Below are positions 1 through 6,696 of a stretch of DNA of 64,000 bases, piece after piece. Numbering within the stretch: the stretch's first letter is position 1; every line of letters starts with the position of its first letter. The notes under the pieces are model-generated. The model made no database searches and was not told the origin of the DNA. It saw only the letters and a list, made by a program, of their open reading frames with translations. Source of the stretch: Abiotrophia sp938010525 (lineage in GTDB: Bacteria > Bacillota > Bacilli > Lactobacillales > Aerococcaceae); contig NZ_CALLVK010000021.1 of assembly GCF_938010525.1 (NCBI RefSeq), positions 62,001 through 126,000 on the forward strand. Direction: 5' to 3'. The position numbers and the translations under genes were made by a program.

Positions 1-254
1 TTATTACGGTCTAACTCAGTGACTGCATTCGCCTCCTGACCTTGACGGACTAAGTAGTTCTTGATTGGATCTAGCAAGAATAGCACTGCCGCCGCTAAGA
101 AAAGCAAGATTGCCAGAAAAATCCGCCAAGAGAAGCCCCCTTTTCTTTTCTTCCCTTGTTTTTTCTTACTTGCCTTTGTCGCCTTATCAGGCTTCTTAGC
201 ACTTTTATTTCCTTGACGCATACGCTCAGTTCGCGTCATTCTTTTCTCAGTCAT
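1..254 (-). CDS. srtA: Class A sortase, N-terminal part (cut by window edge)
   Basis: The gene begins at the ATG at 252-254 and runs off the left edge, so only about 84 residues are visible. They comprise a strongly basic N-terminus rich in Lys and Arg, one membrane segment (around residues 45-62) and the start of an extracellular domain with DPIKNYLVRQGQE. This layout, with a DPIxNYL-type motif just after the membrane anchor, is typical of class A sortases, which join LPxTG proteins to the cell wall. The catalytic His, Cys and Arg lie outside the window, so the call rests on the N-terminus alone. An LPxTG substrate (the amidase at 58833) is present in the same window. Confidence 0.6.
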   Translation of the reverse strand, partial: MTEKRMTRTERMRQGNKSAKKPDKATKASKKKQGKKRKGGFSWRIFLAILLFLAAAVLFLLDPIKNYLVRQGQEANAVTELDRN

Positions 255-329
255 AGTCTATATATCCCCCTCTATCTACTTATGGTTCTAAGTTTATCAT
301 GTCACTAGCTAAATAGGAAGTAAAGTATC

Positions 330-1292
330 CTACAATCTAGTAGACCCTCTTTCCACCAAATCTGCTTCAAAGTAGCAGGCCCTTTCCTTGAGGCTTTCTC
401 CCTCAATTAAGCGCATGAGCTGTTCCACACAGGCAATCCCCATGTCCAAGACTTTCTGCTTCACAGTCGTCAGCTGCGGGCTAGCAATCTGGTCTAAAAA
501 GACCCCATCAAAACCAATAACCCCAACATCGTCCGGCATGGTTCTGCCCAATGACTTGAGCCCCCGCTGAATGCCTAAGGCAATGCGATCTGAGGCACAG
601 ACGAAGCATGTGTTAGGTTCCAAATGTGCGTCCAGACGCTCAACCAATTCTGCTGCCGCCGTCGAGGAATTCCGAATGCGGTGAATTTGTGCCGTGTGAT
701 CTGGATGTTGCGCCAGAGCGTCTTGATAGCCTTGCTCCCGCTGGCGCTCGAAGTATTCCGGCACGTCAATCCCGACAAAGATAATGTGGTCATAACCTTT
801 TTTAAAGGCATACTCGGTGGCCTTAAATTCAGCCTGCCGGTTATCAGAATCAACAAAAGGCACCCCGTAGGTATTCTCCCCGTAGAGAATAAGTGGCTTG
901 TCGATTTTGCGAATCCATTCATAATCGGACTCTCGCATGCCGGTGATAATATAACCATCACTATTCCCCGTATCAATGGTGTTCTCCGTCATGAGTTGGA
1001 GGGAGTATTGGTACTTATCTAAACCTTTGGCAATCCCAGATAAGAGGTTCATATAATAAGGCTCTGTCGCGTCCATTTCTTCCAGAATCAAGACCTTAAC
1101 AATCAGGGTCCGGTTCTGAGCTAGAGCCTTGGCCGCCATATTAGGTCGATAATTGAGTTCTTCCATGGCCTGATAGACCAATTGCTTGAGTTCATCCGTC
1201 ACCAGTTGGGGGTGATTGATTACTCGAGAGACCGTCATTTTAGAGACATTGGCCTTCTTTGCCACGTCTTTCAGCGTTGCGATAATGTCCAC
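330..1292 (-). CDS. LacI-family transcriptional regulator
   Basis: This is a 320-residue LacI/GalR repressor-type protein. The N-terminal helix-turn-helix is clear (TLKDVAKKANVSKMTVSRVI, about residues 6-25) and is followed by the hinge helix region NYRPNMAAKALA. The rest is the periplasmic-binding-protein-like effector domain, which would bind a sugar or sugar phosphate. The annotated start is a GTG at 1290-1292 with a GGAG about 4 nt upstream. Initiation two or three codons later at ATT or ATC would give the canonical short LacI N-terminus, so the exact start is uncertain. A TATAAT -10 (1327-1332) precedes it. An orphan mannose-type EIIA gene lies just upstream, which hints at sugar control, but the target genes are not identifiable here. 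Confidence 0.9.
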   Translation of the reverse strand: MDIIATLKDVAKKANVSKMTVSRVINHPQLVTDELKQLVYQAMEELNYRPNMAAKALAQNRTLIVKVLILEEMDATEPYYMNLLSGIAKGLDKYQYSLQLMTENTIDTGNSDGYIITGMRESDYEWIRKIDKPLILYGENTYGVPFVDSDNRQAEFKATEYAFKKGYDHIIFVGIDVPEYFERQREQGYQDALAQHPDHTAQIHRIRNSSTAAAELVERLDAHLEPNTCFVCASDRIALGIQRGLKSLGRTMPDDVGVIGFDGVFLDQIASPQLTTVKQKVLDMGIACVEQLMRLIEGESLKERACYFEADLVERGSTRL

Positions 1293-1341
1293 TCCTCTCC
1301 ATCGATTTGCCAGTATATTCCTCCCTATTATACACTAAAAT

Positions 1342-1377
1342 AACCTGCTCTTGCGACTAAAAGCAGGTATTTTTTTA
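1342..1377 (-). terminator. Intrinsic terminator after the EIIA gene
   Basis: A 7-bp stem (ACCTGCT/AGCAGGT) is followed by T-rich sequence on either strand, so it can act in both directions. It sits between the EIIA stop and the LacI start and probably ends EIIA transcription. Confidence 0.6.
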
Positions 1378-1442
1378 GGAAATTACTTTGAATTTACTAG
1401 GAAATAGATTTAGAAGCTAGAGGCCGAGCATGATAAGAAAGC

Positions 1443-1841
1443 CTAGTTCCGCGCCTGCATAACTCCCTTAAGCAGACCTTGACGGCCTATGACCACTAAG
1501 TGATCCGCCAGGTCAGTCACTGAACTCGCTGTGGGGGCCTGATCAATGACTTCTAAAATCATGGCCAAATTCGTTCCTGCCAGAACAGCGACTTGTGGAT
1601 GCCCCTGAGACAGCAGCATGCTGACATTAAAGGGGGTGCCGCCTTTAAAATCCGTTAAAATCATCAAGCCTTCTTCCCCATGCGTCTCGACTCTAGCGAC
1701 GATTTGAGCTTGGTAGTCACTGAGATTGGCCCCTTCCTCAAAAGGTAACCAATCGATTAGCTCCTGATCACCTACAATCATCCTACTGGCTTCCGCCATG
1801 CCTAAGGCGAATCCCCCATGTCCTGTCACCAAGACCTTCAT
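1443..1841 (-). CDS. PTS mannose/fructose/sorbose-family EIIA protein
   Basis: This 132-residue protein matches the EIIA-Man domain. It starts MKVLVTGHGGFALGMAE, with the phospho-accepting His at residue 8, and carries the family segment TDFKGGTPFN near residues 63-72. Such proteins take phosphate from HPr and pass it to an EIIB partner in mannose-family sugar transport. No IIB, IIC or IID gene lies beside it, so it is an orphan EIIA that may serve a permease elsewhere or have a regulatory role. It is followed by a LacI-type regulator on the same strand, from which it is separated by a terminator. Family call is secure; the sugar is unknown. Confidence 0.88.
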   Translation of the reverse strand: MKVLVTGHGGFALGMAEASRMIVGDQELIDWLPFEEGANLSDYQAQIVARVETHGEEGLMILTDFKGGTPFNVSMLLSQGHPQVAVLAGTNLAMILEVIDQAPTASSVTDLADHLVVIGRQGLLKGVMQARN

Positions 1842-1914
1842 CTGACATCCACTCCTTGCTTTTTTCTTACTTCTATTGTATGTAACAAGCGCCCATCCGA
1901 CAAGCCCCTAATCA

Positions 1915-1950
1915 TAAGAAAAAGCCTAGTTCCAATAGAACGAGGCTAAT
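1915..1950 (-). terminator. Intrinsic terminator of the polA-dnaI side operon
   Basis: The minus strand reads AGCCTcGTTC, a short loop, then GAACtAGGCT followed by a T run. It lies just after the stop of the 68-residue membrane protein that follows dnaI. Confidence 0.75.
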
Positions 1951-1963
1951 AGGATTGATTGGT

Positions 1964-2170
1964 TTATTCGCGAGGTTTAATATGTCGCAAATGGGTCAGG
2001 GCCAAAGCCAAGAAAAGGCTGTTGACAATCATAGGAAAGGCTAAGACCGTTTGCTTTTCCTTGAAGTAGTAAGCTGCTAAGACGAATAGTTGGACAGCCA
2101 AGACGATGACCATGAGAAAACGAGTCATCCGATAACGCTTGATCAGTTCATTAGGTTCTGGTTGATTCAT
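1964..2170 (-). CDS. Small two-helix membrane protein after dnaI
   Basis: This 68-residue protein is not recognised as a named family. It has a short polar N-terminus (MNQPEPNELIKRYR), two hydrophobic helices (about residues 16-34 and 42-60) and a basic tail. It starts 11 nt after the dnaI stop and is followed at once by a terminator, so it is very likely the last gene of the dnaB-dnaI unit. The clean ribosome-binding region (a GGAGTAAT-like sequence just before the ATG) and the tight spacing support a real gene. Function is unknown. Confidence 0.7.
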   Translation of the reverse strand: MNQPEPNELIKRYRMTRFLMVIVLAVQLFVLAAYYFKEKQTVLAFPMIVNSLFLALALTHLRHIKPRE

Positions 2171-2181
2171 TCTATTACTCC

Positions 2182-3120
2182 TTATCCTTGCCGTTTGAGT
2201 TGGCGGCGGTTTGGCCCATCGAGGGTGATCTCACGAGCCAGGTAACGAACCCGCTCCATGATTCGGCCTGCTTTGGCTAGGCTAATACCTTTTTGGTTGT
2301 AAGTCAGGACGTCTTCATATTCTTTCAGAGAAAAATTGGAAGTGAAGAAAGTCGGTAACGATTCCCGCATACGATATTCTAGAATAATGGCCAAGACTTC
2401 GTCTCGAACCCAGCCCGATGGATCGGACTCGGCGCCCATGTCATCTAGCATTAAGACATCCACCTGCTTGACCTTATCCAAGTTGGCTTGGGTACTATTG
2501 TCCCGAATAGAAGCCCGCATATCAGAAGCAAAGGTTGGGAAGTGTAAGAAGGTTACCGTCGCTCCCTCTTCTTCGACCAAATAATTGGCCAAAGCCCCCA
2601 ATAAATAGGTCTTGCCTACCCCGTAAGGGCCCGTAATATAGAGACCTTGCGCTGATTTAGGATCTTGGTGATAGGTCTGCATAAATTGCGTCACCGCATT
2701 AATTAAGGCCTGACGTTCTGGCGAATCAATAATGTAATCAGCCAAATGAGCCTGGCGGACATCATCCGCCATCATGCGGTTATCCAGATTGGCCGCTTGG
2801 CGACGAGCCTTGAGGCTAGCCAAGTAATCAGTGGTTGGCTTGTAGCGGACATCAATAAAATTATGGTTAATGAATAATTCCGGCTGATAGCCTGGATTAG
2901 TGCCTGGCTGGCCTGATTCAATAGCCCGACGTTCTAGACGAAACTCATTGAGTTTGGACAGGGAATTTTGAATCATCTCCCCGCTTAATTCTGCTTGATG
3001 TTCTCGGAGGAAGGCTTGAATGGCTTCATCCTGGCGGACCAAGGCCACTGCCTGCTCATAAATTTCTTGCAGATGGGGCTGGTTCATAATCTGACGCATG
3101 ACGTCTTGGATTGTCTCCAT
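2182..3120 (-). CDS. dnaI: Primosomal protein DnaI (helicase loader)
   Basis: DnaI loads the replicative helicase DnaC onto DNA during Gram-positive replication initiation and restart. The 312-residue protein has the DnaI N-terminal domain (about residues 1-100) followed by an AAA+ ATPase domain. Walker A is GPYGVGKTY and Walker B is VLMLDDMGAE; the sensor-like segment TFFTSNFS follows. Length fits the family (about 310). It begins 12 nt after dnaB, which acts in the same primosome cascade, and this pairing is conserved in Firmicutes. Confidence 0.95.
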   Translation of the reverse strand: METIQDVMRQIMNQPHLQEIYEQAVALVRQDEAIQAFLREHQAELSGEMIQNSLSKLNEFRLERRAIESGQPGTNPGYQPELFINHNFIDVRYKPTTDYLASLKARRQAANLDNRMMADDVRQAHLADYIIDSPERQALINAVTQFMQTYHQDPKSAQGLYITGPYGVGKTYLLGALANYLVEEEGATVTFLHFPTFASDMRASIRDNSTQANLDKVKQVDVLMLDDMGAESDPSGWVRDEVLAIILEYRMRESLPTFFTSNFSLKEYEDVLTYNQKGISLAKAGRIMERVRYLAREITLDGPNRRQLKRQG

Positions 3121-3132
3121 AAGATTCCTCCT

Positions 3133-4599
3133 CTAGTGGTCTAGCTCCTGGGCTGACCCTTTCTTAAATGGATTGACGAAGGTCTGGGTGGCTTGACTAG
3201 CAGCTGGGCTAGCCTCAGGCTTGGATTGGCTTGATGCCTGACCTGAATCCTGACCTTCTTGGCGTTGCTTGGCTAACCATGAAGGCACCACTTCTTGGCG
3301 CTGATGGGCGCCAGTCCCCTTGTGGGATCGAGCATACGGACGTCCCGACTCCTGGCTAGCCTTCTTGGCTTGGGCCTGGCGCTTGTCTTCGATATAGCGG
3401 AAGACTTGGTGGACTTCTTTAATCCCCTTTTGCTGCCACTCATCCAGTAATTTTTCAAAATTAGACTTGTAAAGGTGGTCGCGCCCTTCCATGACTAAGA
3501 GGTAATAGACTGCTAGGTTAACAATGGCAGGCGATAGTTTGATCTTTTCCAAGGCAACTTCTAGGTTGTAGCCCTCTTGGTCACTCCGGATGCCACCCTT
3601 GGCCTGTTTGACTTGCTTAAGAAAGGCCAGCGGTGGCAAAATCTCCGCCGTGGCAATAATCTGTGCCTGGTTCTTGCTATATTGGCCTTGTTCCCGCAAG
3701 GTTTGGGCGCGGGCTTGAATCTGGTCTTTGAGCTGACCCGCCTGGCTAGAAACCGATTCCTTGCTGCTTAGGCTAGCCTTATAACGTTTAGCCAAACTCG
3801 GTAATTGATCCATGGCAATTTGTTCCGTCTGGTCTTGGTAGGCCAATTTAATGACTGTCGCCACTTGCTCCTCGTTAAAGCCATAGACTTGATGGAGACT
3901 GGCCATTTGCTGGCGCAGTTCCCGCGTGAAGAGTCGGCTATTGACTTGAGCCGCTTCTAGTATATCTAAGACTTGACCATAGCCAAAGTTATCATGACTG
4001 GCTTGGTCCAGGTTGGCTTCTGCTAGGTTAGTGGCCGTCTGCTGACGGTAGGAACCAGATAAAGCATCCTGGTTCTGAGCGTCCTTGATAGCTTGATCTG
4101 ATGGATAGTCGAAGACCTGACTGAAGGACTGGGTTACTTCCACATATTCGCTGGCATCCAGTTCTTCCCATTCAAAGCGGCGCATCAAGCGATAGAAGGC
4201 TTGATCCCCAATCTTATTCATCAGCAAAGCCGCATAAAGGGGGTGCTGCAAGAAACTCCCTACCTCAAGTGGCGCCATGACTTCATAAGACACTAACTGG
4301 GTCTGAACATTGCCCTGGACCTTTTTAGGTTGATAGGACTTGAGTAAGCCCAAGGCCTCCAAGTAACCGCGGGCTTGATTTAAGTCAGCCGGCGAAACTT
4401 GAAGTTGATCAATCAGGCTAGCATGCATGACCGCTGGGCTCCAGGTTCCATCCGCGCCCACGTAATCCGTTAAAGACAGATAGAAAGCTAGCCCCACCGT
4501 GCCGATGACAGGCTGATAGCATTGGCGCAGGGTCACCTGCTGTAGCTGGGACAAGGGCGCTTGCTGCCGAACCCGAAAGGGCTGTAAGGGACTTAACAT
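3133..4599 (-). CDS. dnaB: Replication initiation and membrane attachment protein DnaB
   Basis: This 488-residue protein is the Firmicutes DnaB primosome component (not the Gram-negative helicase of that name). It works with DnaD and DnaI to open and load the origin. An N-terminal winged-helix region (MLSPLQPFRVRQQ...) is followed by a DnaB/DnaD-type helical domain around residues 320-400 (LSPAIVNLAVYYLL, FEKLLDEWQQKGI). The last 80 residues are Ser/Gln/Ala-rich and probably disordered. A strong AAAGGAGG lies upstream of the ATG. It sits between nrdR and dnaI, the standard order in this lineage. Confidence 0.93.
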   Translation of the reverse strand: MLSPLQPFRVRQQAPLSQLQQVTLRQCYQPVIGTVGLAFYLSLTDYVGADGTWSPAVMHASLIDQLQVSPADLNQARGYLEALGLLKSYQPKKVQGNVQTQLVSYEVMAPLEVGSFLQHPLYAALLMNKIGDQAFYRLMRRFEWEELDASEYVEVTQSFSQVFDYPSDQAIKDAQNQDALSGSYRQQTATNLAEANLDQASHDNFGYGQVLDILEAAQVNSRLFTRELRQQMASLHQVYGFNEEQVATVIKLAYQDQTEQIAMDQLPSLAKRYKASLSSKESVSSQAGQLKDQIQARAQTLREQGQYSKNQAQIIATAEILPPLAFLKQVKQAKGGIRSDQEGYNLEVALEKIKLSPAIVNLAVYYLLVMEGRDHLYKSNFEKLLDEWQQKGIKEVHQVFRYIEDKRQAQAKKASQESGRPYARSHKGTGAHQRQEVVPSWLAKQRQEGQDSGQASSQSKPEASPAASQATQTFVNPFKKGSAQELDH

Positions 4600-4639
4600 A
4601 GTGGGACCTCCTTTCTAAATTTGACTTGACTTAATCGCT

Positions 4640-5116
4640 TTATTTTTTATCGTTTTTCTCACTTAAACGATCTTGTAGGGCTTGGAGTTCTTTTAAGAAA
4701 CTCTCACGCGAGTGAAACTGGCGATAGACACTGGCAAAGCGAATATAGGCCACTTCATCTAATTCCATCAAGAGCGGAATCACAAATTCCCCAATTTGTT
4801 CTGATTCAATTTCCTGGTCAGTGATTTCACGAATCTTATTTTCTACTTGTTGGGCCAAAGCCTGCATTTGTTCCATGGTAATAGGACGCTTTTCAGCTGA
4901 ACGCACAATCCCGCGCAGTAGCTTCTCTTGGCTAAATTCTTCTCGGGTACCGTCACGCTTAATGACTAGCAAAGGAATCTGTTCAATACGTTCATAGGTA
5001 GAGAAACGATGTTTGCAGTTGAGGCATTCCCGCCGCCGCCGGATTGCCGCCCCACCATCAGCTGGCCGGGAGTCATTAACTTTGGAGTTTTGATGATGAC
5101 ATTTTGGACATTCCAT
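4640..5116 (-). CDS. nrdR: Transcriptional repressor NrdR
   Basis: NrdR represses ribonucleotide reductase operons when its ATP-cone binds dATP/ATP. The 158-residue protein has the N-terminal zinc ribbon (MECPKCHHQNSKVNDSR, then the second pair CLNCKHRF) and the ATP-cone beginning VIKRDGTREEFSQEKL. Length matches the family (about 150-160). It lies between coaE and dnaB as in many Firmicutes and has its own promoter in the 77-nt gap upstream. Confidence 0.97.
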   Translation of the reverse strand: MECPKCHHQNSKVNDSRPADGGAAIRRRRECLNCKHRFSTYERIEQIPLLVIKRDGTREEFSQEKLLRGIVRSAEKRPITMEQMQALAQQVENKIREITDQEIESEQIGEFVIPLLMELDEVAYIRFASVYRQFHSRESFLKELQALQDRLSEKNDKK

Positions 5117-5163
5117 AGGGTTCCCTCCTTATCTTCTGGCGCCAGATGGCGCTTTTCCCTTCT

Positions 5164-5192
5164 ATTATAACGAATTCTTGTCAGAGGAACAA
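5164..5192 (-). promoter_or_regulatory. Promoter of nrdR-dnaB-dnaI
   Basis: On the minus strand a -35 TTGTTC (5187-5192) is separated by 17 bp from a perfect -10 TATAAT (5164-5169). A small hairpin GCGCC-atct-GGCGC (5139-5152) lies at the start of the predicted transcript, ahead of an AAGGAGG ribosome-binding site. Confidence 0.7.
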
Positions 5193-5193
5193 G

Positions 5194-5781
5194 CTAGAGA
5201 CGGCTTAAAGCCTGATCCACCTGGGCAAAGGTCACCGCTAAAGATCCCTGGTTATCAATGACTAAATCTGCCCGCTGGCGCTTGGCTTCAATAGATGCCT
5301 GACTAGCAATGGCTGCCTCCGCTTGAGCCTGGCTCCAGCTGTTACGGGCAATTAGCCGTTCAACTTGCAAGTCATGGGGCAGATAGACCACCCAGACCTG
5401 ATCCATTTTTCGGTCATAGCCTGTCTCATAGAGTAAGGGAATATCGAAAAAGGCCAGCTTTGCTCCCGCCTGGGCCACACGCTGACTCTCCGCCTCCAAG
5501 GCCTCATAAATGAGTGGATGTAAGAGTTGATCCACCTCCTGGCGCAGTTGGGCGTCCCCGAAGAGACGCTGACCTAGCGCCTGGCGATCAAGTGCACCCG
5601 ATTCATTCAGAATCTCTGCTCCAAATTTTGCTACCAAGCGTTTGAGGCCCTCCTGACCTGGTTCCACTAGCTGACGGGCAATGACATCCGCATCAATCAA
5701 TGGATAGTCAAGTTCCTTCAAGTAATTAGATACGGTGGATTTACCTGTGGCAATCCCCCCTGTTAAACCAATTCTAAGCAT
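5194..5781 (-). CDS. coaE: Dephospho-CoA kinase
   Basis: CoaE phosphorylates dephospho-CoA, the last step of CoA synthesis. The 195-residue protein begins MLRIGLTGGIATGKSTV, which holds the P-loop. It carries the family segments DADVIARQLVEPG and LAFFDIPLLYETGYD, the latter involved in substrate binding. Its start overlaps the end of mutM by 8 nt, consistent with translational coupling. Length and motifs fit the family. Confidence 0.96.
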   Translation of the reverse strand: MLRIGLTGGIATGKSTVSNYLKELDYPLIDADVIARQLVEPGQEGLKRLVAKFGAEILNESGALDRQALGQRLFGDAQLRQEVDQLLHPLIYEALEAESQRVAQAGAKLAFFDIPLLYETGYDRKMDQVWVVYLPHDLQVERLIARNSWSQAQAEAAIASQASIEAKRQRADLVIDNQGSLAVTFAQVDQALSRL

Positions 5782-6652
5782 GGCCTTTCCCTCCTAGCGG
5801 ATGCTTGAGGCGAGAGGATTGACAATGCGGACAGAAATGGGTCCCTCGCCCACCTAATTGAACCTTATGGATCGGGCGACCACAACGTACACAGGGCTCA
5901 TCTACTCGGCCATAGACAGCCAAGGCTTCCTGGTAGGTTCCCGCTGCCCCCAAGGAATTGCGATAGGTCCGAATGGTAGAACCCCCTGCCTGCACAGCCG
6001 CAGCCAAAATCTCTATAATGGCGGCATGCAGACGTTTAACCTCATGGACGGTAAGGTCGCAGGCCGGTCTTTGCGGATGAATCCGCGCCTTAAAACAGAC
6101 TTCGTCCACATAAATATTGCCTAAACCAGCCACCAGGGTCTGGTCCAGCAAAAGGGGCTTAAGCGCCCGTTTAGAAGCCGCTAACTGAGCTCGAAAATGA
6201 GCCAAGTCAAAGGCTTCTTGGGTTGGCTCAGGTCCTAACTTCTTGCTGGCAAAATAGGTTTCTAATTGGTCCTTGGCCATATAAGAGAAACGTCCAAACT
6301 TGCGGACATCCTCATAATGGAAGTGGCTGCCGTCCTTAAAAGTCATGATCAGATGCACATGTTTGGGCTTAGTCTTAGGCTCCTGACCTGATGGGTAGAC
6401 ATGACATTTACCTTCCATTCGCAAATGAAAGACTAGGACCTGAGGGCCAAAATCCAGCCATAAGTACTTGCCCCGCCGCCCCACTGCTTGGATGGTCTGG
6501 CCTCGCAAGTAGTCTTGCCACTGGGCCAGTGTCTCTTGAGGCCTTAAGTCAATTAGCTTGGGCCAGAAAACTTGGACCTCCGCAATAGTCTTGCCCTCAA
6601 TCAGACTGGTCAGGCCACGCCGTACAGTTTCAACTTCGGGTAATTCCGGCAT
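5774..6652 (-). CDS. mutM: Formamidopyrimidine-DNA glycosylase
   Basis: MutM removes oxidised purines such as 8-oxoguanine from DNA and cuts the abasic strand. The 292-residue protein starts MPELPEVETVRRGL, giving the catalytic Pro after Met removal and the essential Glu. The helix-two-turn-helix region contains GLGNIYVDEV. The C-terminal zinc finger has four Cys (CVRC...CPHC) and the substrate-binding Arg (GGRGTHFCPHC). It lies downstream of polA with coaE following, the usual repair cluster. Confidence 0.97.
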   Translation of the reverse strand: MPELPEVETVRRGLTSLIEGKTIAEVQVFWPKLIDLRPQETLAQWQDYLRGQTIQAVGRRGKYLWLDFGPQVLVFHLRMEGKCHVYPSGQEPKTKPKHVHLIMTFKDGSHFHYEDVRKFGRFSYMAKDQLETYFASKKLGPEPTQEAFDLAHFRAQLAASKRALKPLLLDQTLVAGLGNIYVDEVCFKARIHPQRPACDLTVHEVKRLHAAIIEILAAAVQAGGSTIRTYRNSLGAAGTYQEALAVYGRVDEPCVRCGRPIHKVQLGGRGTHFCPHCQSSRLKHPLGGKGHA

Positions 6653-6696
6653 AAGTCACTTCCTTTCTAGACCAGGCTCGTCAAGGAGCCGAGGCC

